From: a virus
IMG/VR virus record: IMGVR_UViG_3300030116_000357
Location: 1-28,808 of that record
DNA length: 28,808 nucleotides
Strand: one strand, 5' to 3'
Below, in pieces: positions 14,768 to 22,405 of this stretch. How positions within the stretch are numbered: position 1 is the stretch's first letter; every line of letters starts with the position of its first letter. The position numbers and the translations under genes are program-made. The notes beneath the pieces are model-generated. The model searched no databases and was not told the DNA's origin. It saw nothing but the letters and a program-made list of their open reading frames with translations.

Positions 14768-16519
14768 ATGCCAACAGGATATGTTAGACAGGATACTACA
14801 GGGCAGTTAGCCAACGGCAATCCTATTGATGCCGATTTGTTTAATGACGAATACAATGCCATTGTAAATGCCTTTAACGCTTCAACAGGTCACAGCCATG
14901 ACGGTACTACAGGCGGCGGTGCGCCTATATTAAAACTAGGTGCATCCAACGAATTAGAAGTAGATGCTAGTGCTGTGTTTCCAAAGATAGACAACTTAAT
15001 CGACTTAGGTAAAACTGGAAAACAATGGCGAGATGGTTACTTTGGACGCACTGTATACATTGGTGATGACCTTTCTGTTACAGATGATGCTACTATAGGA
15101 GGTGATCTAACTGTAACAGGTAATGCAACCATTAACGGAAACCTGACTTTAGGCGATGCAGCTACAGACAATGTTTCTTTTGGTGCAGACATAAACAGCC
15201 ACATCATACCTAACACAGATGATACCTTTGACTTAGGAAGCACAACACAAGAGTGGCGAAATATTTACATTGATGGAATAGCATACTTAGATGAAGTTGA
15301 TATTGATGCAGGTGCAATAGATGGTACACCGATTGGTGCAAACTCTGCAAGCACAGGTGCGTTTACAACTCTTGATGCTTCAGGTGCTACAGGTATTGAT
15401 GGTGACTTCGACATCAACACAAATAAATTTACTGTAGCAGCTTCATCTGGTAATACAGCGATTGCAGGTACACTAGCTGTAACTGGTGCAACTACTATGA
15501 CAGGTGCGCTTACAGCTAATGGCGGTGTTACAGGAGATTTAACAGGAAACGTTACAGGAAACTTGACAGGTGATGTTACATCTAGTGGTACTAGTGCATT
15601 AACTACAGTAAACGTATCCAACACATTTACCGCAAACGGTAACACTGTATTAGGTGACGCTGCTACAGATACAGTTACATTTAACGCAGACGTAGCATCT
15701 AATATCATACCTAGCGCAGACAGCACCTACACACTAGGCGATTCATCTAACTATTGGTCACACGGATATATTGATGCAGTTACCACTACAGGAAATGCTA
15801 CTATTGGCGGCAATGCTGTAATTACAGGTGACCTAACTGTTCAAGGTACAACAACAACCGTCAACTCTACTACAGTAGATGTCGCAGATCTTAACATAAC
15901 AGTCGCAAGTGGTGCGGCTAGTTCTGGTGCTGCTAATGGTGGGGGTCTTACTGTAGGTGGGGCAGGTGCAACATTTACGTACACAAGCTCTGATGACAGA
16001 TGGAACATGAATAAAGAGTTGACCGTAGGAAGAGTTCATGGTAATCTCACAGGAGATGTTACTGGAAACGTCACGGGTAACCTGACAGGTAACGTCACTG
16101 GGAATGTCACAGGAAATGTCACAGGAAACGTAGATGGTATTGTAGGTGGTACTACTCCTGCAGCAGGAACATTTACTACTTTACAATTCAACACAAGTAT
16201 CACTGATGGTACAACAACTATTACAGGCTTTGTTGATGAAGACAACATGTCATCAAACAGTGCAGCCCTTATACCAACACAACAATCCGTAAAGGCATAT
16301 GTAGACTCTTCTGTTCAAGGTGATTCATCCAGTGACTTTAGTGCTGCCTCTATTGATGCTACTGAGTTAGATCTAAATGGTGGCAATGGTTCAGGTTGGG
16401 TTATATACCAATCAGGTACAGATCTTAAATTTAAGTACAATGGCACAGACAGATTTAAACTTTCATCTGCAGGTGCTTTAGTTGTTGAAAATGACGTTAC
16501 CGCTTTCGGTGCTGCGTAA
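14768..16519 (+). CDS. Second tail fibre with GNVT repeats
   Basis: 583 aa, AAGGAA site just upstream. The N-terminal attachment module (MPTGYVRQDTTGQLANG, ADLFNDEYNAIVNAF, TGHSHDGTTGGGAP) is shared by marine phage fibres. The shaft has duplicated blocks: LGDAATDNVSFGADINSHII followed by DTFDLGSTTQEWRNIYIDGI, and again LGDAATDTVTFNADVASNII with STYTLGDSSNYWSHGYIDAV. Tetrapeptide GN(V/L)T runs and a VQGTTTTVNSTTVDVADLNI segment resembling fibre 1 follow. The C-terminus (GTDLKFKYNGTDRFKLSSAG to DVTAFGAA) is a short terminal domain with no intramolecular chaperone. It probably forms a trimeric beta-helical fibre; the receptor is unknown. Confidence 0.85.
   Translation: MPTGYVRQDTTGQLANGNPIDADLFNDEYNAIVNAFNASTGHSHDGTTGGGAPILKLGASNELEVDASAVFPKIDNLIDLGKTGKQWRDGYFGRTVYIGDDLSVTDDATIGGDLTVTGNATINGNLTLGDAATDNVSFGADINSHIIPNTDDTFDLGSTTQEWRNIYIDGIAYLDEVDIDAGAIDGTPIGANSASTGAFTTLDASGATGIDGDFDINTNKFTVAASSGNTAIAGTLAVTGATTMTGALTANGGVTGDLTGNVTGNLTGDVTSSGTSALTTVNVSNTFTANGNTVLGDAATDTVTFNADVASNIIPSADSTYTLGDSSNYWSHGYIDAVTTTGNATIGGNAVITGDLTVQGTTTTVNSTTVDVADLNITVASGAASSGAANGGGLTVGGAGATFTYTSSDDRWNMNKELTVGRVHGNLTGDVTGNVTGNLTGNVTGNVTGNVTGNVDGIVGGTTPAAGTFTTLQFNTSITDGTTTITGFVDEDNMSSNSAALIPTQQSVKAYVDSSVQGDSSSDFSAASIDATELDLNGGNGSGWVIYQSGTDLKFKYNGTDRFKLSSAGALVVENDVTAFGAA
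15533..15580 (+). repeat. Short GNVT tetrapeptide run
   Basis: Four 12-bp units (GDLT, GNVT, GNLT, GDVT) in fibre 2, a smaller relative of the longer run downstream in the same gene. Confidence 0.8.
16040..16135 (+). repeat. GNVT tetrapeptide run (8 x 12 bp)
   Basis: Eight consecutive 12-bp units encoding GN(V/L)T or GDVT, ending GNVD. Copy-number change would be in frame, so this can tune fibre length. Confidence 0.9.
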
Positions 16520-16530
16520 AGGAATAAAGT

Positions 16531-17640
16531 ATGGCTCTCCAAACTAGTGGTGCTATAAGTCTAAATGACATTCATGTGGAAGCAGGAGGTACTTCAGGTA
16601 CTACTGCCAGTATGAACGACACTGATATTAGAAATCTTACTGCTGCGTCAGGAAGAACAATTAACTCTACTTCAAATGGTGTCACAGACTTTTCAGATTA
16701 CTATGGTGCTACGTCTGAAACAAGCCTAGGCGACTCAGCAGGTAGTAACATTAATGGACAGGTTCAGTTGTCACAAATCACAGTATCAAGCTACATATCA
16801 TCTGGTGGTACTCTACGTATACCTTCAAACATGTGGGTTTGGTCTGATAGTACATCAACTGCTGCAATGACAATAGACATACCATGTACTGTTATAAATG
16901 ATGGTAAAATCATAGGTAAAGGTGGTCAAGGTGGAAACACAGCTTTTCAGAATATATCTGCTGTAACAGGTGGTGCAGGAGGCCCGGCTATAAATGTTAC
17001 ATCTAGTGGCGTTACAATTACTAATTCATCTGGTGCTTACATAGCAGGAGGTGGCGGCGGTGGTACTGGACACCCTGTATACCATACATCAGGAACATAC
17101 CAAATGGGTTCAGGCGGCTGTGGAGGTGGCGCAGGAGGCGGTGCAGGTGGAAAAGGTGGCGCACGTTCAAGTAGCTCTTATTCAGGAGGTAGTAATGCTG
17201 CAGGAGGTGTATTAAACGCAACAGGTGCTGACGGTGCATATGAAAATTCATACACTGGTGGCAGCGATCCTTACGCCTATAACGGTCACGGCGGCGGTGC
17301 AGGTGGCGGTGCAGGAGGCCAAGGTGGTGGTCAGATTGATTACGCTGCTGACGGTGGTGCAGGAGGACGTATACTACCCGGAACAGGCGGCTCTGGCGGT
17401 GGTGCAGGTGGTAGCAGAGCGGTAGCAGGTACTTCAGGCGGTAGCGCAGGTAATGCAGGAACGAATAACTCAAGCTACAACTACAATGATTCTCAGCCGG
17501 GATATGGTGCAGCAGGTGGCGGCGGTTGGGGCGCAAATGGTGGAAATGGATATTACTATTCAGGGGGCGCAGGAGGAGCAGCTATAACAGGAACCTCAAG
17601 AACACTAAGCAATAGTGGTACAATATACGGATCTACATGA
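16531..17640 (+). CDS. Glycine-rich receptor-binding adhesin (gp38-like architecture)
   Basis: 369 aa, AAAGGAA site. The N-terminus (MALQTSGAISLNDIHVEAGG) and the first 130 residues form a virion-attachment module ending in a beta segment (LRIPSNMWVWSDSTS). From residue about 140 there are at least six Gly-rich segments (GAGGPA, GGGGGGTGH, GGCGGGAGGGAGGKGG, GHGGGAGGGAGGQGGG, GGSGGGAGG, GAAGGGGWGANGG). They alternate with non-Gly loops rich in Tyr, Ser and Asn. T-even and S16 phage gp38 adhesins share this plan: a polyglycine II helix bundle with hypervariable loops that select the receptor. Homology is not claimed, only similar architecture. The stop overlaps the next ATG (ATGA). Confidence 0.72.
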   Translation: MALQTSGAISLNDIHVEAGGTSGTTASMNDTDIRNLTAASGRTINSTSNGVTDFSDYYGATSETSLGDSAGSNINGQVQLSQITVSSYISSGGTLRIPSNMWVWSDSTSTAAMTIDIPCTVINDGKIIGKGGQGGNTAFQNISAVTGGAGGPAINVTSSGVTITNSSGAYIAGGGGGGTGHPVYHTSGTYQMGSGGCGGGAGGGAGGKGGARSSSSYSGGSNAAGGVLNATGADGAYENSYTGGSDPYAYNGHGGGAGGGAGGQGGGQIDYAADGGAGGRILPGTGGSGGGAGGSRAVAGTSGGSAGNAGTNNSSYNYNDSQPGYGAAGGGGWGANGGNGYYYSGGAGGAAITGTSRTLSNSGTIYGST

Positions 17641-18053
17641 TGAGCCAATATGTTTATGCATCGCAGCCATACGATACTTTAAATGAAGTTGAAGCTGCAG
17701 TCACAGCTATGAAAGCAAAGTTAGATGGCAACCCTACAACTTGGTGTGTAGTTAAGCCTATGATAAACCCTAGAACAATAAAAATATACACTGGTGATGT
17801 AATTGGTTATGACTCAGGGGCAGCTTTAACAGACGCACAAATAAACGCACTAAGTAGTTCTAGCACTGTGTACAATGTTTATGCAATTTATGATGGAGAT
17901 AACTTTACAGAAGTAGCAGAGGCTGACGTTGCCAGTAAAGTCAGAGATATGCGAATATCTTATGCTAGATGGTTATCAGTAGATAAATACTTTGATGCTA
18001 CTACTGGCTCCGTAACTAACGTAACAAATGAGGATATGTCGGGCTATGTCTAA
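17637..18053 (+). CDS. Conserved small protein after the adhesin
   Basis: 138 aa. The start at 17637 overlaps the adhesin stop by 4 bases (an in-frame ATG also follows at 17640). A helix (TLNEVEAAVTAMKAKLDGNP) is followed by a beta part (TTWCVVKPMINPRTIKIYTG) and a second alpha/beta part (YNVYAIYDGDNFTEVAEADV, RDMRISYARWLSVDKYF). No motif or family recognised. Tight coupling to the adhesin suggests a chaperone or an accessory tip protein, but this is inference. Confidence 0.6.
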   Translation: MMSQYVYASQPYDTLNEVEAAVTAMKAKLDGNPTTWCVVKPMINPRTIKIYTGDVIGYDSGAALTDAQINALSSSSTVYNVYAIYDGDNFTEVAEADVASKVRDMRISYARWLSVDKYFDATTGSVTNVTNEDMSGYV

Positions 18054-18294
18054 TATCACACCAGAGGAGTTGGAAGATATGCTAGATCGTGCAGCCAAGC
18101 GTGGTGCTTCAGCCGCCTTACGTGAGGTAGGATTGCATGATGACGATGCTCGTAAAGATATACTTGAGATGCGTAACTTATTAGAAACGTGGCGTGATAC
18201 ACGAAGAGGTGTGTGGTCTACTATTGTAAAGATGTCAACTGTAGCAGTAATAACATTCATTGCCGCATCATTGTGGATGCAAATAGGGAAATAA
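18046..18294 (+). CDS. Single-span membrane protein, DUF6127-like
   Basis: 82 aa from the ATG at 18046, which overlaps the upstream stop by 8 bases; an in-frame ATG at 18028 is possible but adds only six unlike residues. It begins MSNITPEELEDMLDRAAKRG, continues with ALREVGLHDDDARKDILEMR, then LLETWRDTRRGVWSTIVKM. It ends in one membrane helix (STVAVITFIAASLWMQIG) with a very short C-terminus. This layout matches the DUF6127 family as I know it from alphaproteobacterial phages and prophages. A role as a holin, lysis accessory or membrane-bound ejection factor is plausible; family membership was not tested. Confidence 0.6.
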   Translation: MSNITPEELEDMLDRAAKRGASAALREVGLHDDDARKDILEMRNLLETWRDTRRGVWSTIVKMSTVAVITFIAASLWMQIGK

Positions 18295-18297
18295 AAA

Positions 18298-20085
18298 ATG
18301 GCTAAGAAATTTGTAGGGTTTAAGCCTGAAGTAATGCAAAAGAAAATACTCCCATCGTTGGGCTACAAAGGTGCAATGGATCAAAAGTCCATAAACCAGT
18401 TTCTTGCAGCTAGTCCTTCTGCAGCAGCTATGATGGGTCAGCTAACTTTAGCAGCTAAGAAATTAGTAGAACAAAAACCTGTAGAAGCTGCAGACGGTGT
18501 TCTTACAGGCAGTCAGTCTACAGGGCAGATACAAGAAGACCCAACTAAACCAGTTACTAAAGCAGCCACTGTTGCAGGAGATGGTGGAGCAGCAGCAAAA
18601 GTAGATCCTAATGCAGGGGATGCAGGAGCAGCAGCACAAGTAACACCTGCAGCAGCAGCACCTGCAGCACAAGCACAAGCAGCACCTACCACACCTGCTG
18701 CACAGGTACAGGCAACAGAAAGTCAAACAGCAGTCAGAGTAGCAGGAACACAACAACAAGCTGCACAAGGTAATGTGAGTCAACAAGCACAGGCACAAGC
18801 TGCACAAGCTGATCCTCAACAAGCATCACAACTAGGGTTACAAGCTGCACAGCTAGGACAGGCACAACAGGTACAAGCCCCTGCCCCTATGCAGATGACA
18901 GCAGATCAAACAATTAGTGGTTCTACAGTTGACCAAGCACAGGTAGATGCTACCCTAGCAAAATCAGAAGCTGCATCTGTAAAAGATGAACTAGATGATT
19001 TGATGCAAGATTTTCAGGGTGGTAAAACACCGTCATGGGCAGCAGGTGCTATGCGTAATGCAAACGCTATGATGGCTGCACGTGGTCTAGGTGCATCCTC
19101 TATGGCAGGTATGGCAGTTGTACAAGCTGCTATGGAAGCGGCCTTACCCATTGCTCAGATGGATGCATCAAACAAACAGCAAATGGCTATGGCAAAAGCA
19201 GAGCAACGTGCCGCTTTTTTAGGACAGGAGTTTGATCAGAACTTTCAGGCCAAGGTAAAGAACGCAGCACGTGTATCAGAGATTGCAAACATTAACTTTA
19301 GTGCAGAGCAGCAGGTAGCACTAGAGAATGCTAAGATGGCTCAGACTGTAGACCTAGCTAACCTGTCAAACAATCAAGCTAAAGTTATGGCTGATGCTGC
19401 AACTATGGCAAACATGGACATGGCTAATTTAGACAATAGACAAAAAGCTGCAATGCAAAATGCCCAGTCGTTTTTACAAATGGACATGACTAACCTGAGT
19501 AATGAACAGCAGACAACAATGTTTAAAGCACAGTCTCAGATAGCTTCTATCATGTCTGATCAAGCAGCAGACAATGCAGCCAAACAATTTAACGCTACAT
19601 CACAAAACCAAACAGATCAGTTCTTTGCAACTATGGCTACACAGGTTTCACAGTTTAACACAGAACAAACCAACGCTATGGAACGTTTCAATGCAGGTGA
19701 AGCAAACGCTATAGGCAAGTTCAATGCTGCACAAGAAAATGCACGTGAGCAATTCAATACACAAAACCATCTTGTAATTGCACAAGCAAATGCTAAGTGG
19801 GCGCAAAGTATAACTACTGCAGAGAACGCTGCAAACAATCAGGCAAACCGTGATGCAGCTATGGCAGCAAACGGCCTGACAAGAGCAGCATACGATGCTG
19901 TGTTACAAAGAGAAAGAGACATATTAGGATGGGCATGGAAGTCCTCCGAAAACGCAGCACAAAGGGATAACAACATTGCTACTGCTAAAATTTCTGCTGA
20001 TGGTAAAGGTTCTGCTGCCTTTGAAGCAGGGCTTGGAAGTTTCGTGGGTAAACTTACAGAACGAGCAATCGGTTCTATCTTCTAA
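18298..20085 (+). CDS. Internal virion / ejection protein candidate with hendecad repeats
   Basis: 595 aa, start after AGGGAAAT. Four parts are visible. Residues 1-65 are a helical N-terminal domain (FVGFKPEVMQKKILPSLGYK). Residues about 66-230 are a very Ala/Gln-rich, probably disordered stretch. A long helical region follows from about 230 to 560. The C-terminus (FEAGLGSFVGKLTERAIGSI) resembles a short amphipathic anchor. Residues 333-420 are four 22-residue units (starting NFSAEQQ, NLSNNQA, NLDNRQK, NLSNEQQ) and 430-495 are six 11-residue units each led by (Q/R/K)-F. The 11/22 period indicates a very long straight amphipathic helix. A role as a head-internal protein or a DNA-translocation conduit like T7 gp14-16 is inferred from position and form. 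Confidence 0.6.
   Translation: MAKKFVGFKPEVMQKKILPSLGYKGAMDQKSINQFLAASPSAAAMMGQLTLAAKKLVEQKPVEAADGVLTGSQSTGQIQEDPTKPVTKAATVAGDGGAAAKVDPNAGDAGAAAQVTPAAAAPAAQAQAAPTTPAAQVQATESQTAVRVAGTQQQAAQGNVSQQAQAQAAQADPQQASQLGLQAAQLGQAQQVQAPAPMQMTADQTISGSTVDQAQVDATLAKSEAASVKDELDDLMQDFQGGKTPSWAAGAMRNANAMMAARGLGASSMAGMAVVQAAMEAALPIAQMDASNKQQMAMAKAEQRAAFLGQEFDQNFQAKVKNAARVSEIANINFSAEQQVALENAKMAQTVDLANLSNNQAKVMADAATMANMDMANLDNRQKAAMQNAQSFLQMDMTNLSNEQQTTMFKAQSQIASIMSDQAADNAAKQFNATSQNQTDQFFATMATQVSQFNTEQTNAMERFNAGEANAIGKFNAAQENAREQFNTQNHLVIAQANAKWAQSITTAENAANNQANRDAAMAANGLTRAAYDAVLQRERDILGWAWKSSENAAQRDNNIATAKISADGKGSAAFEAGLGSFVGKLTERAIGSIF
19294..19557 (+). repeat. Four 22-residue helical repeats (66 bp)
   Basis: Protein-level repeats with starts exactly 66 bp apart (19294, 19360, 19426, 19492). 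Each begins N-(F/L)-(S/D) and shares Gln and Met/Ala positions. DNA identity is low, so these are old structural repeats. Confidence 0.75.
19585..19782 (+). repeat. Six 11-residue (hendecad) repeats
   Basis: Six 33-bp units in perfect register: QFNATSQNQTD, QFFATMATQVS, QFNTEQTNAME, RFNAGEANAIG, KFNAAQENARE, QFNTQNHLVIA. Phe recurs every 11 residues, the signature of a right-handed coiled coil or membrane-lying helix. Confidence 0.8.
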
Positions 20086-20101
20086 AAACACAGGTATAAA
20101 A

Positions 20102-21421
20102 ATGACATACGATCCTAGACAATCTTTTAAAGCACAGCAACTGTCTTACGCTAGAGCAGCAGGAACACAGACGAGTAAGCAGCAGGGTATATCTAAAGGA
20201 AGAGGTACACCCGACTATTCTTCTAGTGCTTATGATAGTGGTGGTTATGATGAAATAAAATTACCCACTGCTTCACAGGTAGATAAAAAGATTTCAGGTC
20301 TAGGTTCTCCTAGTAGTGGAGATAAAGATGATAGAAACTTAGATCAAAAAATCTATGATGGCATGAAGTATTACGGTGCTAAGTTTTTGGGATTAGATAA
20401 ACCAGACCCAAGAGCAGATGATATGTTTCTACTAGAAGTGTATGGTGGGGATGATATGTTTGTTATACCTGAACCTACACCTGTAACTGTGACAGGCATA
20501 GGCGGTAGTACATATGACTTTATAGATATGTCTAAGTTGGGTAGTGATCCAAAACAGCCAAGGACACAACCTAATATGGACACAACACCACAGATAGGTG
20601 GCTATGATGAAGCACCTGTTACTACTCCAAAAGTTCCGGGTTTAATGTCTCCTCCTACTATAGATCAACCCAATATTGTTGATGATGAAATAGGAAGACT
20701 TGCAGGAGAAGTTTCTGCGACTGCAGCTTACACAATACAATCAGGTGATACTTTAGGTGAGATAGCTGAAGCAACAGGTACTACTGTTGAAGAACTAATG
20801 GTTATTAATGGGATAGAAGACAAACACAAAATAGTGGCAGGTAAAGATATAAAGATACCCATATACAGAGATGTGGATGCAGAAGTAGTAGAGAACGCTA
20901 CAAGTATGAAAGAACTTGAACCTATTAAAACAGCTTACCCATTAGTCAACGCATTACCTCCGCTTAAACCAAATGTAAGTTTAGAAGATGCTATCATAAC
21001 TAGACTAAAAGCAGAAGAGGGTATTGACTACGTAGCAGAGAAAAAGTTTGGTGAAGAGTTTTACACCATAGGACATGGACACTATGGGGCTGATGTAAAA
21101 GAAGGTCAAACTATTACTGCAAAAGAGGCAGATGCTTTACTACGTAAAGACTTAGCAAAAAGAATGCCTAAAATAAGAAGAGCAATCAAAAACTATGATA
21201 AATTGAGTCAAGAGTTACAAGTAGAAATAGCACAAAGTTGGTTTAGGGGTGGCATAGCAGGAAGTCCTAAAACAATAAGACTAATAAATGAGGGTAAGTT
21301 TCAGGAGGCATCCGAAGAATTTTTAGATAACAACGAATACAGAACAACAACCTTGCGTGGTGTTAAACGTAGGATGAAGGGGTTATCTGATACACTAGCA
21401 AAGGAAGCTAATAGGATATAA
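20102..21421 (+). CDS. LysM plus T4-type (GH24) lysozyme
   Basis: 439 aa from ATG 20102; earlier codons in this frame overlap the preceding gene and are unlikely. Residues 1-205 are Pro/Thr/Asp-rich and probably disordered, with no signal peptide. A LysM domain lies at 210-253 (YTIQSGDTLGEIAEATGTTV to IKIP) and would bind peptidoglycan glycans. The catalytic domain spans about 295-439. Glu306 in LKAEEG is the general acid, Thr322 in FYTIGHGHYG matches T4 Thr26, and the C-terminal EYRTTTLRGVKRRMKG segment fits GH24. The usual Asp between them is not evident: Lys occupies its expected place. The long leader and lack of export signal allow either an endolysin or a virion-borne lysozyme. A holin-like gene follows one base later. 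Confidence 0.8.
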   Translation: MTYDPRQSFKAQQLSYARAAGTQTSKQQGISKGRGTPDYSSSAYDSGGYDEIKLPTASQVDKKISGLGSPSSGDKDDRNLDQKIYDGMKYYGAKFLGLDKPDPRADDMFLLEVYGGDDMFVIPEPTPVTVTGIGGSTYDFIDMSKLGSDPKQPRTQPNMDTTPQIGGYDEAPVTTPKVPGLMSPPTIDQPNIVDDEIGRLAGEVSATAAYTIQSGDTLGEIAEATGTTVEELMVINGIEDKHKIVAGKDIKIPIYRDVDAEVVENATSMKELEPIKTAYPLVNALPPLKPNVSLEDAIITRLKAEEGIDYVAEKKFGEEFYTIGHGHYGADVKEGQTITAKEADALLRKDLAKRMPKIRRAIKNYDKLSQELQVEIAQSWFRGGIAGSPKTIRLINEGKFQEASEEFLDNNEYRTTTLRGVKRRMKGLSDTLAKEANRI

Positions 21422-21422
21422 A

Positions 21423-21869
21423 ATGTTTGGACTACCACTAGAATTAATAACCATGCTTGGCTCTACCGTACTAGGTGGGGTGATGTCCATATGGGGGCAG
21501 AGCATGAAGATGAAACAGGAGCAGAACAAAATGCTCATGGAACGTGCCAACGCTAATGCAAGCTTTGCAGCAGAAGCACGTAACGCAGGAAAGAACGATA
21601 AACACTTTGCATGGACAAGAAGACTTATTGCATTGTCTGCAGTTTTTGCTATCATAGTGTTGCCAAAGTTGGTTGCTGTGTTCTACCCTGAAGTAGGCGT
21701 ATATGTAGGCTACACTGAAATACAGGTAGGCTTCCTAGATTTTATCTTCGGGCCAGGTGAAGAAGTAGTTAAGTGGAAGTACGCACAAGGATTTGTAATA
21801 ACACCACTAGACACGCACATAGTATCTGCTATAGTGGGCTTATACTTTGGCGCAGGATTTACTAAGTAG
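21423..21869 (+). CDS. Holin-like membrane protein
   Basis: 148 aa, starting one base after the lysozyme stop. It has three hydrophobic segments: residues about 3-24 (GLPLELITMLGSTVLGGVMS), 68-88 (LIALSAVFAIIVLPKLVAVF) and the end (SAIVGLYFGAGF). A charged helix lies between the first two (MKMKQEQNKMLMERANANAS), with an amphipathic stretch containing GPGEEVVKWKYAQGF before ITPLDTHIVSAIVGLYFG. Position beside the lysozyme and the hairpin-like topology suggest a 3TM-type holin that forms lesions in the inner membrane. A structural membrane-interacting role cannot be excluded. Confidence 0.6.
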   Translation: MFGLPLELITMLGSTVLGGVMSIWGQSMKMKQEQNKMLMERANANASFAAEARNAGKNDKHFAWTRRLIALSAVFAIIVLPKLVAVFYPEVGVYVGYTEIQVGFLDFIFGPGEEVVKWKYAQGFVITPLDTHIVSAIVGLYFGAGFTK

Positions 21870-21879
21870 GATAAAAAAG

Positions 21880-22404
21880 ATGAACCCATTTGATAGACCA
21901 ATTCCGGGTCAGTCTCTGACAGACGAGCCTAAAAATAACCCTTGGGAAAACCCTGCAGAGATGTCTGACATGACAGAGATTACCAAGTACTACATCAATA
22001 GGTTAGCTAATCAAGATGTAATAGATGATATTGGTACGCTAATGATGACAGGCATACCTCTGAAACCTGTGGTAGAAAGTATAACTACAGCAGGTGTTAT
22101 GCGAGGTTTACACACAGTCGATGCAGGTATGAATGTCTCACCTACAATACACCAATTTCTTAAAGAAGCTATTGAGTCGATGGGTATTGAGGTTGATGAT
22201 GATGGGATTGACTATGAACAGCAAGCTAAAGAAAAAGAATTAGAACGAACAAAGATGTTAGTAGCAAAATACTTAGCTGAGAACCCTGATGATGCAGATC
22301 CCGGCAAGCAAATGCTACAAGAAGTATTGGACGCAGGGAAGACTGAAGAGGAAGAAGCAACACCAGAAGAACAACCTAAAGGGTTGATGGCGAAAGGGCA
22401 GTGA
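21880..22404 (+). CDS. Conserved marine-phage protein of unknown function
   Basis: 174 aa. ATG 21880 is preferred: it restores the standard opening MNPFDRPIPGQSLTDEPKNN seen, to my knowledge, in related marine phage proteins, whereas the longer frame overlaps the upstream gene. The middle is helical (EITKYYINRLANQDVIDDIG, VVESITTAGVMRGLHTVDAG). A long acidic linker follows, with EEEEATPEEQ, and the C-terminus is PKGLMAKGQ. No membrane segment or catalytic motif. Position between the holin-like and internal virion genes suggests a structural or ejection role; function unknown. Confidence 0.65.
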   Translation: MNPFDRPIPGQSLTDEPKNNPWENPAEMSDMTEITKYYINRLANQDVIDDIGTLMMTGIPLKPVVESITTAGVMRGLHTVDAGMNVSPTIHQFLKEAIESMGIEVDDDGIDYEQQAKEKELERTKMLVAKYLAENPDDADPGKQMLQEVLDAGKTEEEEATPEEQPKGLMAKGQ

Positions 22405-22405
22405 T

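Noticed and set aside
17021-17536. 171-codon minus-strand open frame opposite the glycine-rich adhesin
   Set aside because: His/Leu/Arg-rich low-complexity translation is the mirror of GGT/GGC/GCA codons; no ribosome-binding site, opposite to a well-supported gene.
19976-20101. Upstream extension of the LysM-lysozyme gene
   Set aside because: Overlaps the 3' end of the 595-aa gene by over 100 bases, and a good ATG follows at 20102.
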